From Candidatus Methanovirga aequatorialis (GTDB lineage Archaea > Methanobacteriota > Methanobacteria > Methanobacteriales > Methanobacteriaceae): a DNA stretch of 34,290 nucleotides. The translations under genes and the position numbers were made by a program. The first letter of the stretch is position 1, and every line of letters starts with the position of its first letter. Positions 11,666 through 20,975 of this stretch are shown here, piece after piece. Under the pieces are notes generated by a model that saw only the letters and a list, made by a program, of their open reading frames with translations, searched no databases and had not been told where the DNA came from. Location of the stretch: the NCBI GenBank assembly GCA_031282205.1, contig JAITEE010000061.1, positions 1-34,290 of the forward strand. The letters are read 5' to 3'.

Positions 11666-12358
11666 CTCTACAATAGTTATGATAAATTGAATAACGATTT
11701 TTAATTATATAAATAACGACTTTAAATTTTAGTATGTAGCAACTCCATTAAAATATAATTCTACAATTTAACAGTTAATTAGAAATTTAATAACAATCAA
11801 TTAAATTAAGATATATTTAATTAAAAACAGTGATATTATAATTTTAATATTTACCAGCATTTAATATTCACTCGCCATATAAAGATAACATAATAACTTT
11901 CTACCTACTTTAAAATATACCATACATTTTTACTCAATTTTGAATAATTTACCATGTTTTTATTTTAATTCTTTAATATCATAAGAAGTTTTTCTTAAAA
12001 TAATTAAGGGTACTAAAACAAGAAAAAAATATAGTATTCAATAAAATAGGAGATAAAATCAGATTTATATACCAAATAAATGTAACTAACAGAAACATTA
12101 AAATATTATCTTAAAAATATTTTTTATAATAAAAATAATATGAATAAATTTTTGTAGTTTCTTATTTATATATATTTCTTAAAAATAGTATAAATCGATT
12201 TTTTTTTCAGTTTGAATATCTATTTAATATTAAATTTATCGATATTCAGTTAGAACATATTAAGTGTTCATGATATAGATATATATATATATATATGGGT
12301 TATATATACCATATATTAATTGTTTATACCACATATCAATTGTTAACTTAAGATTTAT

Positions 12359-13096
12359 CTAACTTTTAAAGTTTTCTATCTTAACATCTAAAACAACATG
12401 GGAAACTCCAGGAGCGTATTTTTTGATGTTTTGTATATTTAAAAGTTTAACCTCTCTATCTTTAGCTATTTTTTTTATTCGCTTAATCGGTCGAGTATTA
12501 ATTAACTTATCTGGGACAGTCTCATGATAGTGCAGAATTCCACCATCATTTAATAAAGAAATAGCTGAATTCAAGTAATGATGAGTAGTTTTAACATAAC
12601 CCATTATAACTCTATTAACCGATAAATCTTTAACCAACTCTCCACAATCACCTAACCTTGGTTCCACTATATCTTGAACCTTATTCAAAATAATATTTTT
12701 TTTTAGATATTTAAAAGAATTAGGATTGATTTCAATTGAAATTACTTTTTTTGGATTAGAATGAAGGGCTATTGGTATTGAAAAATATCCAATTCCTGCA
12801 AACATATCTAAAACAATCTCACCATCACCCACAAGTTTAGATATTCTCATTCTCTCATTAGTATTTCCTTTAGACCACATCACCTTGGATAGATCTAAGC
12901 TATAAAAACATCCATTTTCTTTATGAGTCGTTTCAGTGGTTCCACCATATAAAACTTCAATTTCAGGTTCTCTCATCCGACCATGAATTTTATTGATCTT
13001 TACTATAGAATCAACATCAAACCTACTTAAAACTTCTTTTAAATTCTTAGGACGGTGATCTAAAACCAAAATTCTACCAATTTTTTTCCATTTCAT
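12359..13096 (-). CDS. taw2: Trm5/Taw2-like class I SAM-binding enzyme (wyosine pathway aminocarboxypropyltransferase)
   Basis: Trm5/TYW2 fold: HGRMREPEIEVLYG, FYSLDLSKVMWSKGNTNERMRI, VLDMFAGIGYFSIPIA; IMGYVKTTHHYL rather than a methyltransferase NLP motif. Confidence 0.75.
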   Translation of the reverse strand: MKWKKIGRILVLDHRPKNLKEVLSRFDVDSIVKINKIHGRMREPEIEVLYGGTTETTHKENGCFYSLDLSKVMWSKGNTNERMRISKLVGDGEIVLDMFAGIGYFSIPIALHSNPKKVISIEINPNSFKYLKKNIILNKVQDIVEPRLGDCGELVKDLSVNRVIMGYVKTTHHYLNSAISLLNDGGILHYHETVPDKLINTRPIKRIKKIAKDREVKLLNIQNIKKYAPGVSHVVLDVKIENFKS

Positions 13097-13137
13097 AGTA
13101 ATTTATCACTTAACAAGTTCCTATCAACATCAAAAAT

Positions 13138-13839
13138 TTAATTTTCGTTAAAAGTTTGAATGAAATCATCCATATCAACCAAATTTAGATTTAAAATCCA
13201 TTTCATCGTTTCAAAATCAATTTGACCTGGTGCTGTAGCGTCATCAGAAGCAGCGAAAGTGATAGGGGCTTTAAATTTTGATGCGATTACCCTTGTGTAA
13301 CTACCAAGTTCCCCCATAGAAATGGCTATTGTATTATCAAATTTAGATAAAATAGCTAGAATATCAATGGTATCTTCTAAAGTTCTGCATGTAACCGCTA
13401 TCTTAGCAATATCTCCTATTTTAAGTTCTTCTTCAACTACTTCAAACATCTCATTTAAAGGAGGAGTTTTTTCAAAATCATGATAGGATATAATCGTTTT
13501 AACTCCTGTTTCAAGAATTGAATCAATATAAGTTGATTTTGTTTGAAGTTCAACATCAACGTACTCTGCAACATCACTTGCAGCTCTTAAAATAGCTATT
13601 CTATCCTCTTCAGAACCTTTAAAATAACCTCCTTCTAATTTTAACCTATTGGTGGCTATTGTAGGAAAGTCAATTTCATGGATAATATCTTTAACCATTT
13701 TAGGGTTTGAATCATCTATTCCGTCGATTCTAAGCTCTAAAATATCCGCACCTTTTTTTATATAATCGTTGGCCATCCTTAAGATTTCTTCTTTATTTTT
13801 TTTAAAAATTGGAACAGCTATTTTAGTATTGGAGTACAA
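13138..13839 (-). CDS. aroD: Type I 3-dehydroquinate dehydratase
   Basis: GADILELRIDGID, TIISYHDFEKTPPLNEM, KIAVTCRTLEDT, ISMGELGSYTRVIASKFKAPITFAA. Confidence 0.93.
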   Translation of the reverse strand: MYSNTKIAVPIFKKNKEEILRMANDYIKKGADILELRIDGIDDSNPKMVKDIIHEIDFPTIATNRLKLEGGYFKGSEEDRIAILRAASDVAEYVDVELQTKSTYIDSILETGVKTIISYHDFEKTPPLNEMFEVVEEELKIGDIAKIAVTCRTLEDTIDILAILSKFDNTIAISMGELGSYTRVIASKFKAPITFAASDDATAPGQIDFETMKWILNLNLVDMDDFIQTFNEN

Positions 13840-14031
13840 GAATAAACCTTCCTCAATTTCAATTATAAATATTTATATGTATAGTGTATAAAAAGTAATT
13901 TATATAAATTTTTGATCAAATTAAAAATTCTTCTGAATTCACTTCGCAACAAATCTTTGATTTTGTTGTTATCATGGATAATTTAGAGGAATTTATTCCT
14001 AGCTTTATTCTTCGTTTCTAAATGTTCTTAT

Positions 14032-14775
14032 ATGACTTCTGGTGATAAAATGAAAGCAATAGCCATTGGAGCAGATATATCTTCAAACGATGTTTCTGTG
14101 TCAAAAACATTAATTAAAAATATTGAAAACAATCTTTATAGAATTAAGGATTTGGGGGCTGAAAAAGTTGGACTTACAAATATAACTGGCGACGATATTG
14201 TTATTTCGGCTTTTGTTGAAGATGATCTAGTTGAAGATATCAACAACCGTATCTTTAATGTTTTAAAAGATTGTGCTGAAGATATTGGGGACTTAAAAGG
14301 CATTTCTAAAAATAAGGAAGAGGCAGGTGAAGGTATTTCCTATGCTGAAGCGAAAATAAAACAAGGCAGATATCCTGATGCAGTAATTTTAGCTTTTGAT
14401 ACGTACTCTGGTGAAAATTTTGTTGGAAATGTTGCAAATTCTGCAATTGAAGCAGCTATTGGAATGGATGGTCTTAGTGATATTTCTCAGAAGATAAAAA
14501 ACGAAACAAAAGAGATTCCTGGGCTTGGCTTCGTTTCAGAAGAAACCGATGATCCCGTTATTGTGGCCACAGTTGAAGATATGGAATCAGTAGGTACGAT
14601 CGTTGGAGCTATGGTTGGTGCAGCATTAGGAAATAAAAACGTATATTTGGTTAAAAGAGGAACTCCATCATATATCATTCCTGGAAGTGTAATTTTATCG
14701 GTTTCTGCATTTTTAAATGGAAATATAATGGATTTAGCCGTTCCTTTTCATGAAAGAACAAGAATATTAAGATAA
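14032..14775 (+). CDS. Conserved hypothetical protein of methanogen type
   Basis: Well-formed 247 aa ORF (KMKAIAIGADISSNDVSVSKTLIKNIENNLYRIKDLGAEKVG...); no family assignable by eye. Confidence 0.7.
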   Translation: MTSGDKMKAIAIGADISSNDVSVSKTLIKNIENNLYRIKDLGAEKVGLTNITGDDIVISAFVEDDLVEDINNRIFNVLKDCAEDIGDLKGISKNKEEAGEGISYAEAKIKQGRYPDAVILAFDTYSGENFVGNVANSAIEAAIGMDGLSDISQKIKNETKEIPGLGFVSEETDDPVIVATVEDMESVGTIVGAMVGAALGNKNVYLVKRGTPSYIIPGSVILSVSAFLNGNIMDLAVPFHERTRILR

Positions 14776-14970
14776 AGTCATGATTTAATTGAAATTTTAA
14801 TATAAAATAATTTTATAAATCTCATTATCTACAAAATCTATTTAATATGTACTTATAAAAATAGAACATCTGAAAATTTTTTGATAAAATTAATTATTGA
14901 AAAAGGTCTGTTAGCTGAAAAGCTACAACTTTGAACGATTGTTTATAAATATAAATCATGAATAAATCGT

Positions 14971-15107
14971 ATTATAGTGATAATTGTAATGTTTATCAAT
15001 TATTAGTTTAATTATTTTTTATAAAAATTCTTTAAATTAAATTTAAGTAGATTATATTGGATATTAATATTTTATAAATTGATAAACTTTTCAAGGATGA
15101 CTATAAA
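14971..15107 (+). repeat. MITE-like element copy 1 (imperfect ~31 bp TIRs)
   Basis: attatagtgataattgtaatgtttatcaattatta...tttataaattgataaacttttcaaggatgactataa; roughly 90% identical to the reverse complement of 18034-18169. Confidence 0.85.
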
Positions 15108-15134
15108 TTACCATTTATTGATTTCATTAAAGGT

Positions 15135-15893
15135 TTGAAAATGAATAGGGTAGAAGTAAAAAATTTAAATATATTTTTTGGTGAAGCACACATTCTGAAA
15201 AATGTCAATATTAAGATCCCAGAAAATACAGTCACTGCACTAATAGGTCCTTCTGGATGTGGAAAGTCCACTTTTCTTAGAAGTCTAAATAGAATGCATG
15301 ATTCAAGTCCGAATTTTAGAAAAGAAGGAGAAATACTCTTAGATGGTGAAGAAATTTATTCCCCCAAAATGGACGTTGTTGATTTAAGAAAAAAAGTTGG
15401 TATGGTTTTTCAAAAACCTAATCCATTTCCAAAGTCTATTTACGAAAATGTAGCTTATGGACTCAGGATTCATGGAATGAGTGAAGAAGATCATATCGCT
15501 CAAGTCGTGAAAGATAGCTTAAAATCAGCCGCACTGTGGAGCCAAGTAGAGGATAAGTTAGATAGTTCTGCTTTAAGTCTTTCAGGTGGTCAGCAGCAAA
15601 GATTATGTATTGCAAGAACAATAGCTAATAAATCTGAGATTATTTTAATGGATGAACCTTGTTCTGCCCTTGATCCAATAGCAACAGCCAAAATTGAAGA
15701 ACTTATTCATGAACTTAAGAAGGAGTACACCATAATTATCGTAACCCACAACATGCAACAAGCAACAAGGGTTTCAAAGTACACTTCATTTTTCTTAAGT
15801 GGAGAAATTATTGAAAGTGATTTAACTGAAAAACTTTTTGTAAACCCCCAAAACGAAAAAACAGAAGAGTATATTACTGGAAGATTTGGTTAA
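15135..15893 (+). CDS. pstB: Phosphate ABC transporter ATP-binding protein
   Basis: Walker [40 protein letters not shown], signature [16 protein letters not shown], Walker [17 protein letters not shown]. Likely start ATG 15141. Confidence 0.95.
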   Translation: MKMNRVEVKNLNIFFGEAHILKNVNIKIPENTVTALIGPSGCGKSTFLRSLNRMHDSSPNFRKEGEILLDGEEIYSPKMDVVDLRKKVGMVFQKPNPFPKSIYENVAYGLRIHGMSEEDHIAQVVKDSLKSAALWSQVEDKLDSSALSLSGGQQQRLCIARTIANKSEIILMDEPCSALDPIATAKIEELIHELKKEYTIIIVTHNMQQATRVSKYTSFFLSGEIIESDLTEKLFVNPQNEKTEEYITGRFG

Positions 15894-15977
15894 AACAAAA
15901 ACTTTTTCTTTTAGAAAATTTAATTAAATATCTATTAAACAATAATTGTTGGTGTTTAAATACACGAGGAATCAAAA

Positions 15978-16640
15978 ATGTCAAATGAGTATCCAAGTAC
16001 AATATTTAAAAAAAGAATTAACAACATAAAAAAAAGCGTTGAAAACCTAGGGATCATTACCATTGAAGCCCATAAAAAAATCGTTTTTTTGCTAAGTAAC
16101 TATGATGACAAAGTAGCTGAAGAAGCAATTGAACATAGCAACGAGATCGGTGCCCTCACATTTGAATTAGAGAAAATGTGTATAAAATTCATAGCCATTG
16201 AACAACCACTCGCTGGAGATTTAATGTTTGTTGAATCAACCATAAAAGTTAGTAGTCATTTGAATAGAATTGGAGTTTTAATTTCAAAAATTGCGAAAGG
16301 ACTTAAACAGCTTAAAGATGTGAAACTTCCAGAAAGATTTTTAGAAGATTGTCAATATATGGGTAGCTATGTTCAGATGATGTTAAGTAAATCTATTAAT
16401 GCTTTTTTAGACAAAAATAAAGTTATGGCGGTTGAATTAAAAGAAGATGACAATAAAGTAGATGATCTATTTGATTCAATCCTTAGTCAAGTTACCGATT
16501 TAATGCATAATGATTCAGATTACATTTCACAGGCAATGACTTTGATTTTTATTGTAAGATATCTTGAAAGAATCGGAGATAGAGCGGTTGATATTGGTTC
16601 AAGAACAATTTTTATGCTTACTTTCAAAAATGATTTATAA
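15978..16640 (+). CDS. phoU: Phosphate uptake regulator PhoU
   Basis: Two PhoU-type helical repeats (VAEEAIEHSNEIGALTFELEKMCIKFIAIEQPLAGDL; IVRYLERIGDRAVDIGSRTIFML); directly after pstB. Confidence 0.9.
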   Translation: MSNEYPSTIFKKRINNIKKSVENLGIITIEAHKKIVFLLSNYDDKVAEEAIEHSNEIGALTFELEKMCIKFIAIEQPLAGDLMFVESTIKVSSHLNRIGVLISKIAKGLKQLKDVKLPERFLEDCQYMGSYVQMMLSKSINAFLDKNKVMAVELKEDDNKVDDLFDSILSQVTDLMHNDSDYISQAMTLIFIVRYLERIGDRAVDIGSRTIFMLTFKNDL

Positions 16641-16685
16641 AAGCAGGTCTAAGTGAAGCGACATTCAAGATCAGCAACATCTAAT

Positions 16686-17744
16686 TCAATGAATGATTTT
16701 AGGTCTTATCAAAGGTAAAACTTTTATAAGAAGATTTTGAACATCTTCTTTATCCTTAATCCTCCTTGCGACAATTTTACCTTTTTCAAAAAGAGTTAAA
16801 TTTCTCCCATCAATATCCAACATAGCAACACCCATCTCATGAGAACATTTAACCTCACCAATCTTTTTAAGTTCTTCACAGGTTCTTTTAATATCGACCT
16901 TGTAAGGTAAATCATTTTCAAACATCAATTTATTAGCTTCATCCTTACAAGGTTTATAAATAAGCTCTTTTTTTTCTTTTATTTGAGGTTCTATATTTAA
17001 TACAACTTTCCTGAACTTAACTGCTTTAAGTTCGCTGTTTATATGATCTAATTTACTTTTATTCAAAATAGGTTCAAGATCAACAAGCTCTATTAAGGCC
17101 ATATCATCAAAAATAAGTCTCATTCTAAGTTCATCAGTTTTTAAAATAGATTTTAAAAGATTTTCCCCATATCTAATCATGTTTATTTTTCTTTTAGTGA
17201 TTTTACTATCTGTTTCAATTCTTGTACCAAGACAAGTTGTCGTTTTAATGTACGCCATATCGTTCTTTTTTAAATATTCTACAATCTCATCTTTTCCCAA
17301 TCCTACCTTAACAAATGGACTAAGAACATTTATTTCATAATTCACCACTATTCCAGGCCTATTTTCCATTAGATCATCAATATTTGTTCCATCGACAATA
17401 ACGTCAATATTGTTCCTGGTAGCTATTTTTTTTATTTCGTCGTACATCAGATTTCTACAAATTAAACATCTGTTCATCCCATTTTTACTAAAATTTTTAT
17501 TTTTTAACAAATCCTCTTCTACTAAAACATGTTTAATACCAATGGTCTTAGCTATTTCACTAACTTCATCTGAAAAGTTGCTTGGCATCAATCCATTATC
17601 AAAGGTAACAGCCATTATCTCCTCACTAACTTTTTTTGCTATATGTCCAAGTAGTACACTATCAGCTCCCCCAGAAAAAGCTATTACGATCCTTTTACCT
17701 TTAAGAATATCCTTCACTTTCTCAATTTTCTCTTCAGTGCTCAT
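16686..17744 (-). CDS. larE: LarE-type ATP-dependent sulfurtransferase (PP-loop)
   Basis: PP-loop RIVIAFSGGADSVLLGHIA, NRCLICRNLMYDEI, VDGTNIDDLMENRPG, TTTCLGTRIE (three-cysteine pattern of LarE family). Confidence 0.8.
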   Translation of the reverse strand: MSTEEKIEKVKDILKGKRIVIAFSGGADSVLLGHIAKKVSEEIMAVTFDNGLMPSNFSDEVSEIAKTIGIKHVLVEEDLLKNKNFSKNGMNRCLICRNLMYDEIKKIATRNNIDVIVDGTNIDDLMENRPGIVVNYEINVLSPFVKVGLGKDEIVEYLKKNDMAYIKTTTCLGTRIETDSKITKRKINMIRYGENLLKSILKTDELRMRLIFDDMALIELVDLEPILNKSKLDHINSELKAVKFRKVVLNIEPQIKEKKELIYKPCKDEANKLMFENDLPYKVDIKRTCEELKKIGEVKCSHEMGVAMLDIDGRNLTLFEKGKIVARRIKDKEDVQNLLIKVLPLIRPKIIH

Positions 17745-18033
17745 TTTTACTCCTACCCAATAACTTCTACGTTATTATATATTTTCCACTTAAATTTAAA
17801 GCCTAATTAAAAAATTTAAAAATTCTGAAAATTTTTCATGAACATTGTATTCAAGAAAATCTATCTAAATAAATTCTATGATTACCTGAAAATTCATTTT
17901 TAAAATCTTACTAAATTAAGTTGTCTTGACAATAGTTAATATTTTTAAAAATAAAAGTATTTTAACATTTATTTTAATAATTAATAAGATTTAAATAAAA
18001 ATTAATTGAAGATAATATTTTAAAATCAAGTGA

Positions 18034-18169
18034 TTATAGTCATCTTTGAAAAGTTTATCAATTTATAAAATATTAATATCCAATATAATCTATTTAAATT
18101 TAATTTTAGATAATTTTATAAGAAATAATTAAATTAATAATTGATAAACATTACCATTATCACTATAAT
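18034..18169 (-). repeat. MITE-like element copy 2, inverted relative to copy 1
   Basis: Reverse complement attatagtgataatggtaatgtttatcaattattaatttaattatttcttataaaattat...gataaacttttcaaagatgactataat aligns end to end with 14971-15107. Confidence 0.85.
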
Positions 18170-18191
18170 TACAAATATTTTTTATTCCACT

Positions 18192-18467
18192 GAGTCGTGG
18201 CCAAAAGTCGTTTCACTAAAATTTTGAATTTCTCTATTTTAAATTTAATCGTTGGAATAACATTAAAATTTAATTTAAAGTTTTATTATAACTATATTAT
18301 TATAATTATGATAAATTCATGGATTAAATAAAATTTAAAGGGTAAATATTGGAACTTTAAAGGGTAAATATTGGAACTTTAAAGGGTAAATATTGGAACT
18401 TTAAAGAGTAAATATTGGAATTAAATTTAGCAAAATCTTTAAAAATTTAGACTTTTGTCCACCTCTC
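18192..18467. mobile_element. MITE-like element (276 bp), GAGNNGTGGNCAAAA TIR family
   Basis: Left gagtcgtggccaaaagtcg; right (rc) gagaggtggacaaaagtctaa; flanked by exact 5 bp direct repeat CCACT (18187-18191 and 18468-18472). Confidence 0.75.
18334..18421. repeat. 4 x 22 bp perfect/near-perfect tandem repeat
   Basis: Unit tttaaagggtaaatattggaac; the fourth copy is tttaaagagtaaatattggaat. Confidence 0.95.
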
Positions 18468-18565
18468 CCACTATAAAAAAAACAAGTTTTTCTAAATTCA
18501 CTTCATGAACAAGTATTGATAGTTTAAATTAAAATTTAAACAGCAAATCATCAAAAAACATGTAA

Positions 18566-20203
18566 TTAGAGTCCATCCATCTTTTCTATAATGCACTTCA
18601 TATCCACTTTACTGCCGCCAATTTTCAACTTCACTTCTTTGATTGCAAGACAGATGATAACGATATCGTTTCCTTCATACCTATCCCAATATCTTTTTTC
18701 CTTTATTTGATTCAGTCCACTGCTTGCGAGTGTTTCAATATTCTTGTTTTTTTGTTGGGTGTACTTCACCTCCACTATAATTACATGACCTTTATTGTCA
18801 GAAAAAAAATGACGGCTATCCTCTTCAATGGCTATGTCCATTCTACCACTAAAAGTAGATACCTCTCCTTTAACTTCAAAATTTAAAGCCTTAATTGCAA
18901 AAAGAATGATGGACTGATAATATCTCCAATCCCTTATCTTAAGTTGATAGTGAATTTTGTTTATCTCCCCTTTTAAATACCCAACAAACAAGTCACATTT
19001 ACCCTCCCTAAGTTGAGTCAAGATTTCCTTTCTTTTAGATCTAAAATTATTTTCAGTTTTAGTGTAGAAGTTATCAAAAAGATTATCTGCCAATGATTCT
19101 TCAACCTCTAAGTTAGGTATTTTAAGAGTGTAAACAATTTTTTTGTCGATTGATTCTTTTTTACCGATTGTTAGGTATCCTGCCTGGAACATTAATGGAA
19201 TTTGTTTAAGATTTTCAATATCAAAGGTATTGAAATCAGACTTAGATCTGATTATTGGACTATAAATCTCACCTACATCAAAATCTTCCTTGAATATTTT
19301 AACTAAAAAGTTTGGTGTTCCTGATTCAAACCAATAGTTGTTAAAATCGTTATCATCGAAAAAATTCATGATAGAAAACGGGTTATATAAAAAATTCTTA
19401 CCATCCCATGAGTAACCATCGTAATACTTCTTAACATCACAAAGTGTTTCTTCATAACTCCTATCTTTCAAATCGGAGTAATGACCAATAAATTTCTTAA
19501 AGTACTTCTCAAGTTCTTCTTGAGTGTAACCACAAATAGTGGAATAATCCTCATTTAAAGTTAAATCCTTTAAATTATTGAGTTCAGAGAATACCGATAC
19601 CTTAGAGAACTTACTAATACCCGTTATAAAAACGAACTCAAGAGAAGAACTCATACTTTTTAATGTTCCATAAAAATCTTTTAATGATTTTTGAATGTCT
19701 GTAGCTATTTCTTTATTGTCCATGTTATCTAATATCGGTTTATCATATTCATCAATTAAGACAACGACATTTTTTTTATTGAGTAGTTGAACTTCCTCTA
19801 TCAACTCACTTAATTTATCATTAGAATATTTAGCCTCAAGTTTAATGGAAAAATTCTTAGCAACTCTGTCTAAATAAAAATTCAATGACTCTTCAAATAT
19901 CTCAGGAGATTGTGCCTTCGGCTTATTCAAATCCAAATGTATTACTGGATACGTTTTGCCCCAATCCCAATTATCATAGACATAAAAACCCTCAAACAAC
20001 TCCCTATTACCCTCAAACAACTCTTTTAATGTGCTCAATAACAACGACTTACCAAACCTTCTTGGACGAGACAAAAAATAATATGTTCCATTAAGATCCC
20101 TTATTCTTTTTATCATCTCTGTTTTATCGACATAAATCTTATTTTTCTTTATTAATTTTTTGAAGTCATGTTCATCGATCGATAATTCTTCATTAATGTT
20201 CAT
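18566..20203 (-). CDS. AAA-ATPase-like / PD-(D/E)XK nuclease-like fusion protein (AAA-ATPase_like + PDDEXK_9 type)
   Basis: DFKKLIKKNKIYVDKTEMIKRI, FLSRPRRFGKSLLLSTLKELFEGNRELFEG (Walker A variant), VVLIDEYDKPILD, C-terminal MDIAIEE...HVIIVEVKYTQ nuclease-like core. Confidence 0.9.
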   Translation of the reverse strand: MNINEELSIDEHDFKKLIKKNKIYVDKTEMIKRIRDLNGTYYFLSRPRRFGKSLLLSTLKELFEGNRELFEGFYVYDNWDWGKTYPVIHLDLNKPKAQSPEIFEESLNFYLDRVAKNFSIKLEAKYSNDKLSELIEEVQLLNKKNVVVLIDEYDKPILDNMDNKEIATDIQKSLKDFYGTLKSMSSSLEFVFITGISKFSKVSVFSELNNLKDLTLNEDYSTICGYTQEELEKYFKKFIGHYSDLKDRSYEETLCDVKKYYDGYSWDGKNFLYNPFSIMNFFDDNDFNNYWFESGTPNFLVKIFKEDFDVGEIYSPIIRSKSDFNTFDIENLKQIPLMFQAGYLTIGKKESIDKKIVYTLKIPNLEVEESLADNLFDNFYTKTENNFRSKRKEILTQLREGKCDLFVGYLKGEINKIHYQLKIRDWRYYQSIILFAIKALNFEVKGEVSTFSGRMDIAIEEDSRHFFSDNKGHVIIVEVKYTQQKNKNIETLASSGLNQIKEKRYWDRYEGNDIVIICLAIKEVKLKIGGSKVDMKCIIEKMDGL

Positions 20204-20261
20204 TTTAACAATTCCACATATTTAATCAAGTTATAGTGATTTTTAAGACTCTAAATTAGTA

Positions 20262-20900
20262 TTATATTAAGTTTTTAATGTAGTTTAAAACTTCAATGGC
20301 GTCTTGTTTTTTAATGTCAACTCCTGTTTTTAGAAACTCTTTTAATCGATTTTTAGTTTTTAAGTCTATATCAACCCTATCAAGTACTGTTGGATAACTT
20401 CTTTTGGGATAATGTATGGATTTGGCAACAGTTAATATTCGCTTTTTTTCATTGTTGGTTATAATATTTTCTTTTTCTGCCTGATTTAAATTATATTCAA
20501 TGTTTACATAAGGAACGGATAAAGGAATATAATCATTTGATGTGAAAGCAAGAGCAACATCATCATCAGATTCAATGTTTCCATTTGCATACTGTTGGTA
20601 TATGTAACCTATTCCTATCATTCCTAAGCCATCCAATTCTGCTGCTCTAAGAGCACCCATACTACTTCCGCCTACAACAACTATTTGATTATCAATCGCT
20701 CTAAGAATTTCTTTATGGGAGACCGCTGGACTTTGATGGAAAACACCATCAATAAGACCAATAATGTCTGGATTTTCATACATCACATTGAGTATGTCAT
20801 TTCTTTTAGCTGGTGGTCTATAGTCAGCATGTAATATTTTTTGTGCTTCCTTGATTGATAAAGAAGGACCCATAAAAACTATTATTTTCTTATTACACAT
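20262..20900 (-). CDS. tfuA: TfuA-related McrA-glycine thioamidation protein
   Basis: KIIVFMGPSLSIKEAQKIL, ADYRPPAKRNDI, VGGSSMGALRAAELDGLGMIGIGYIYQQY; adjacent to YcaO. Confidence 0.9.
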   Translation of the reverse strand: MCNKKIIVFMGPSLSIKEAQKILHADYRPPAKRNDILNVMYENPDIIGLIDGVFHQSPAVSHKEILRAIDNQIVVVGGSSMGALRAAELDGLGMIGIGYIYQQYANGNIESDDDVALAFTSNDYIPLSVPYVNIEYNLNQAEKENIITNNEKKRILTVAKSIHYPKRSYPTVLDRVDIDLKTKNRLKEFLKTGVDIKKQDAIEVLNYIKNLI

Positions 20901-20975
20901 TTAAATCCCATCGTATCCATTCTGGAAAAGTTTATCATTTCATGAATGTTGATACTCAATGTTGTTTATTTAAAT

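Noticed and set aside
18334-18421. CRISPR-like array
   Set aside because: The 22 bp units are directly abutting with no spacers, and no cas genes are present.
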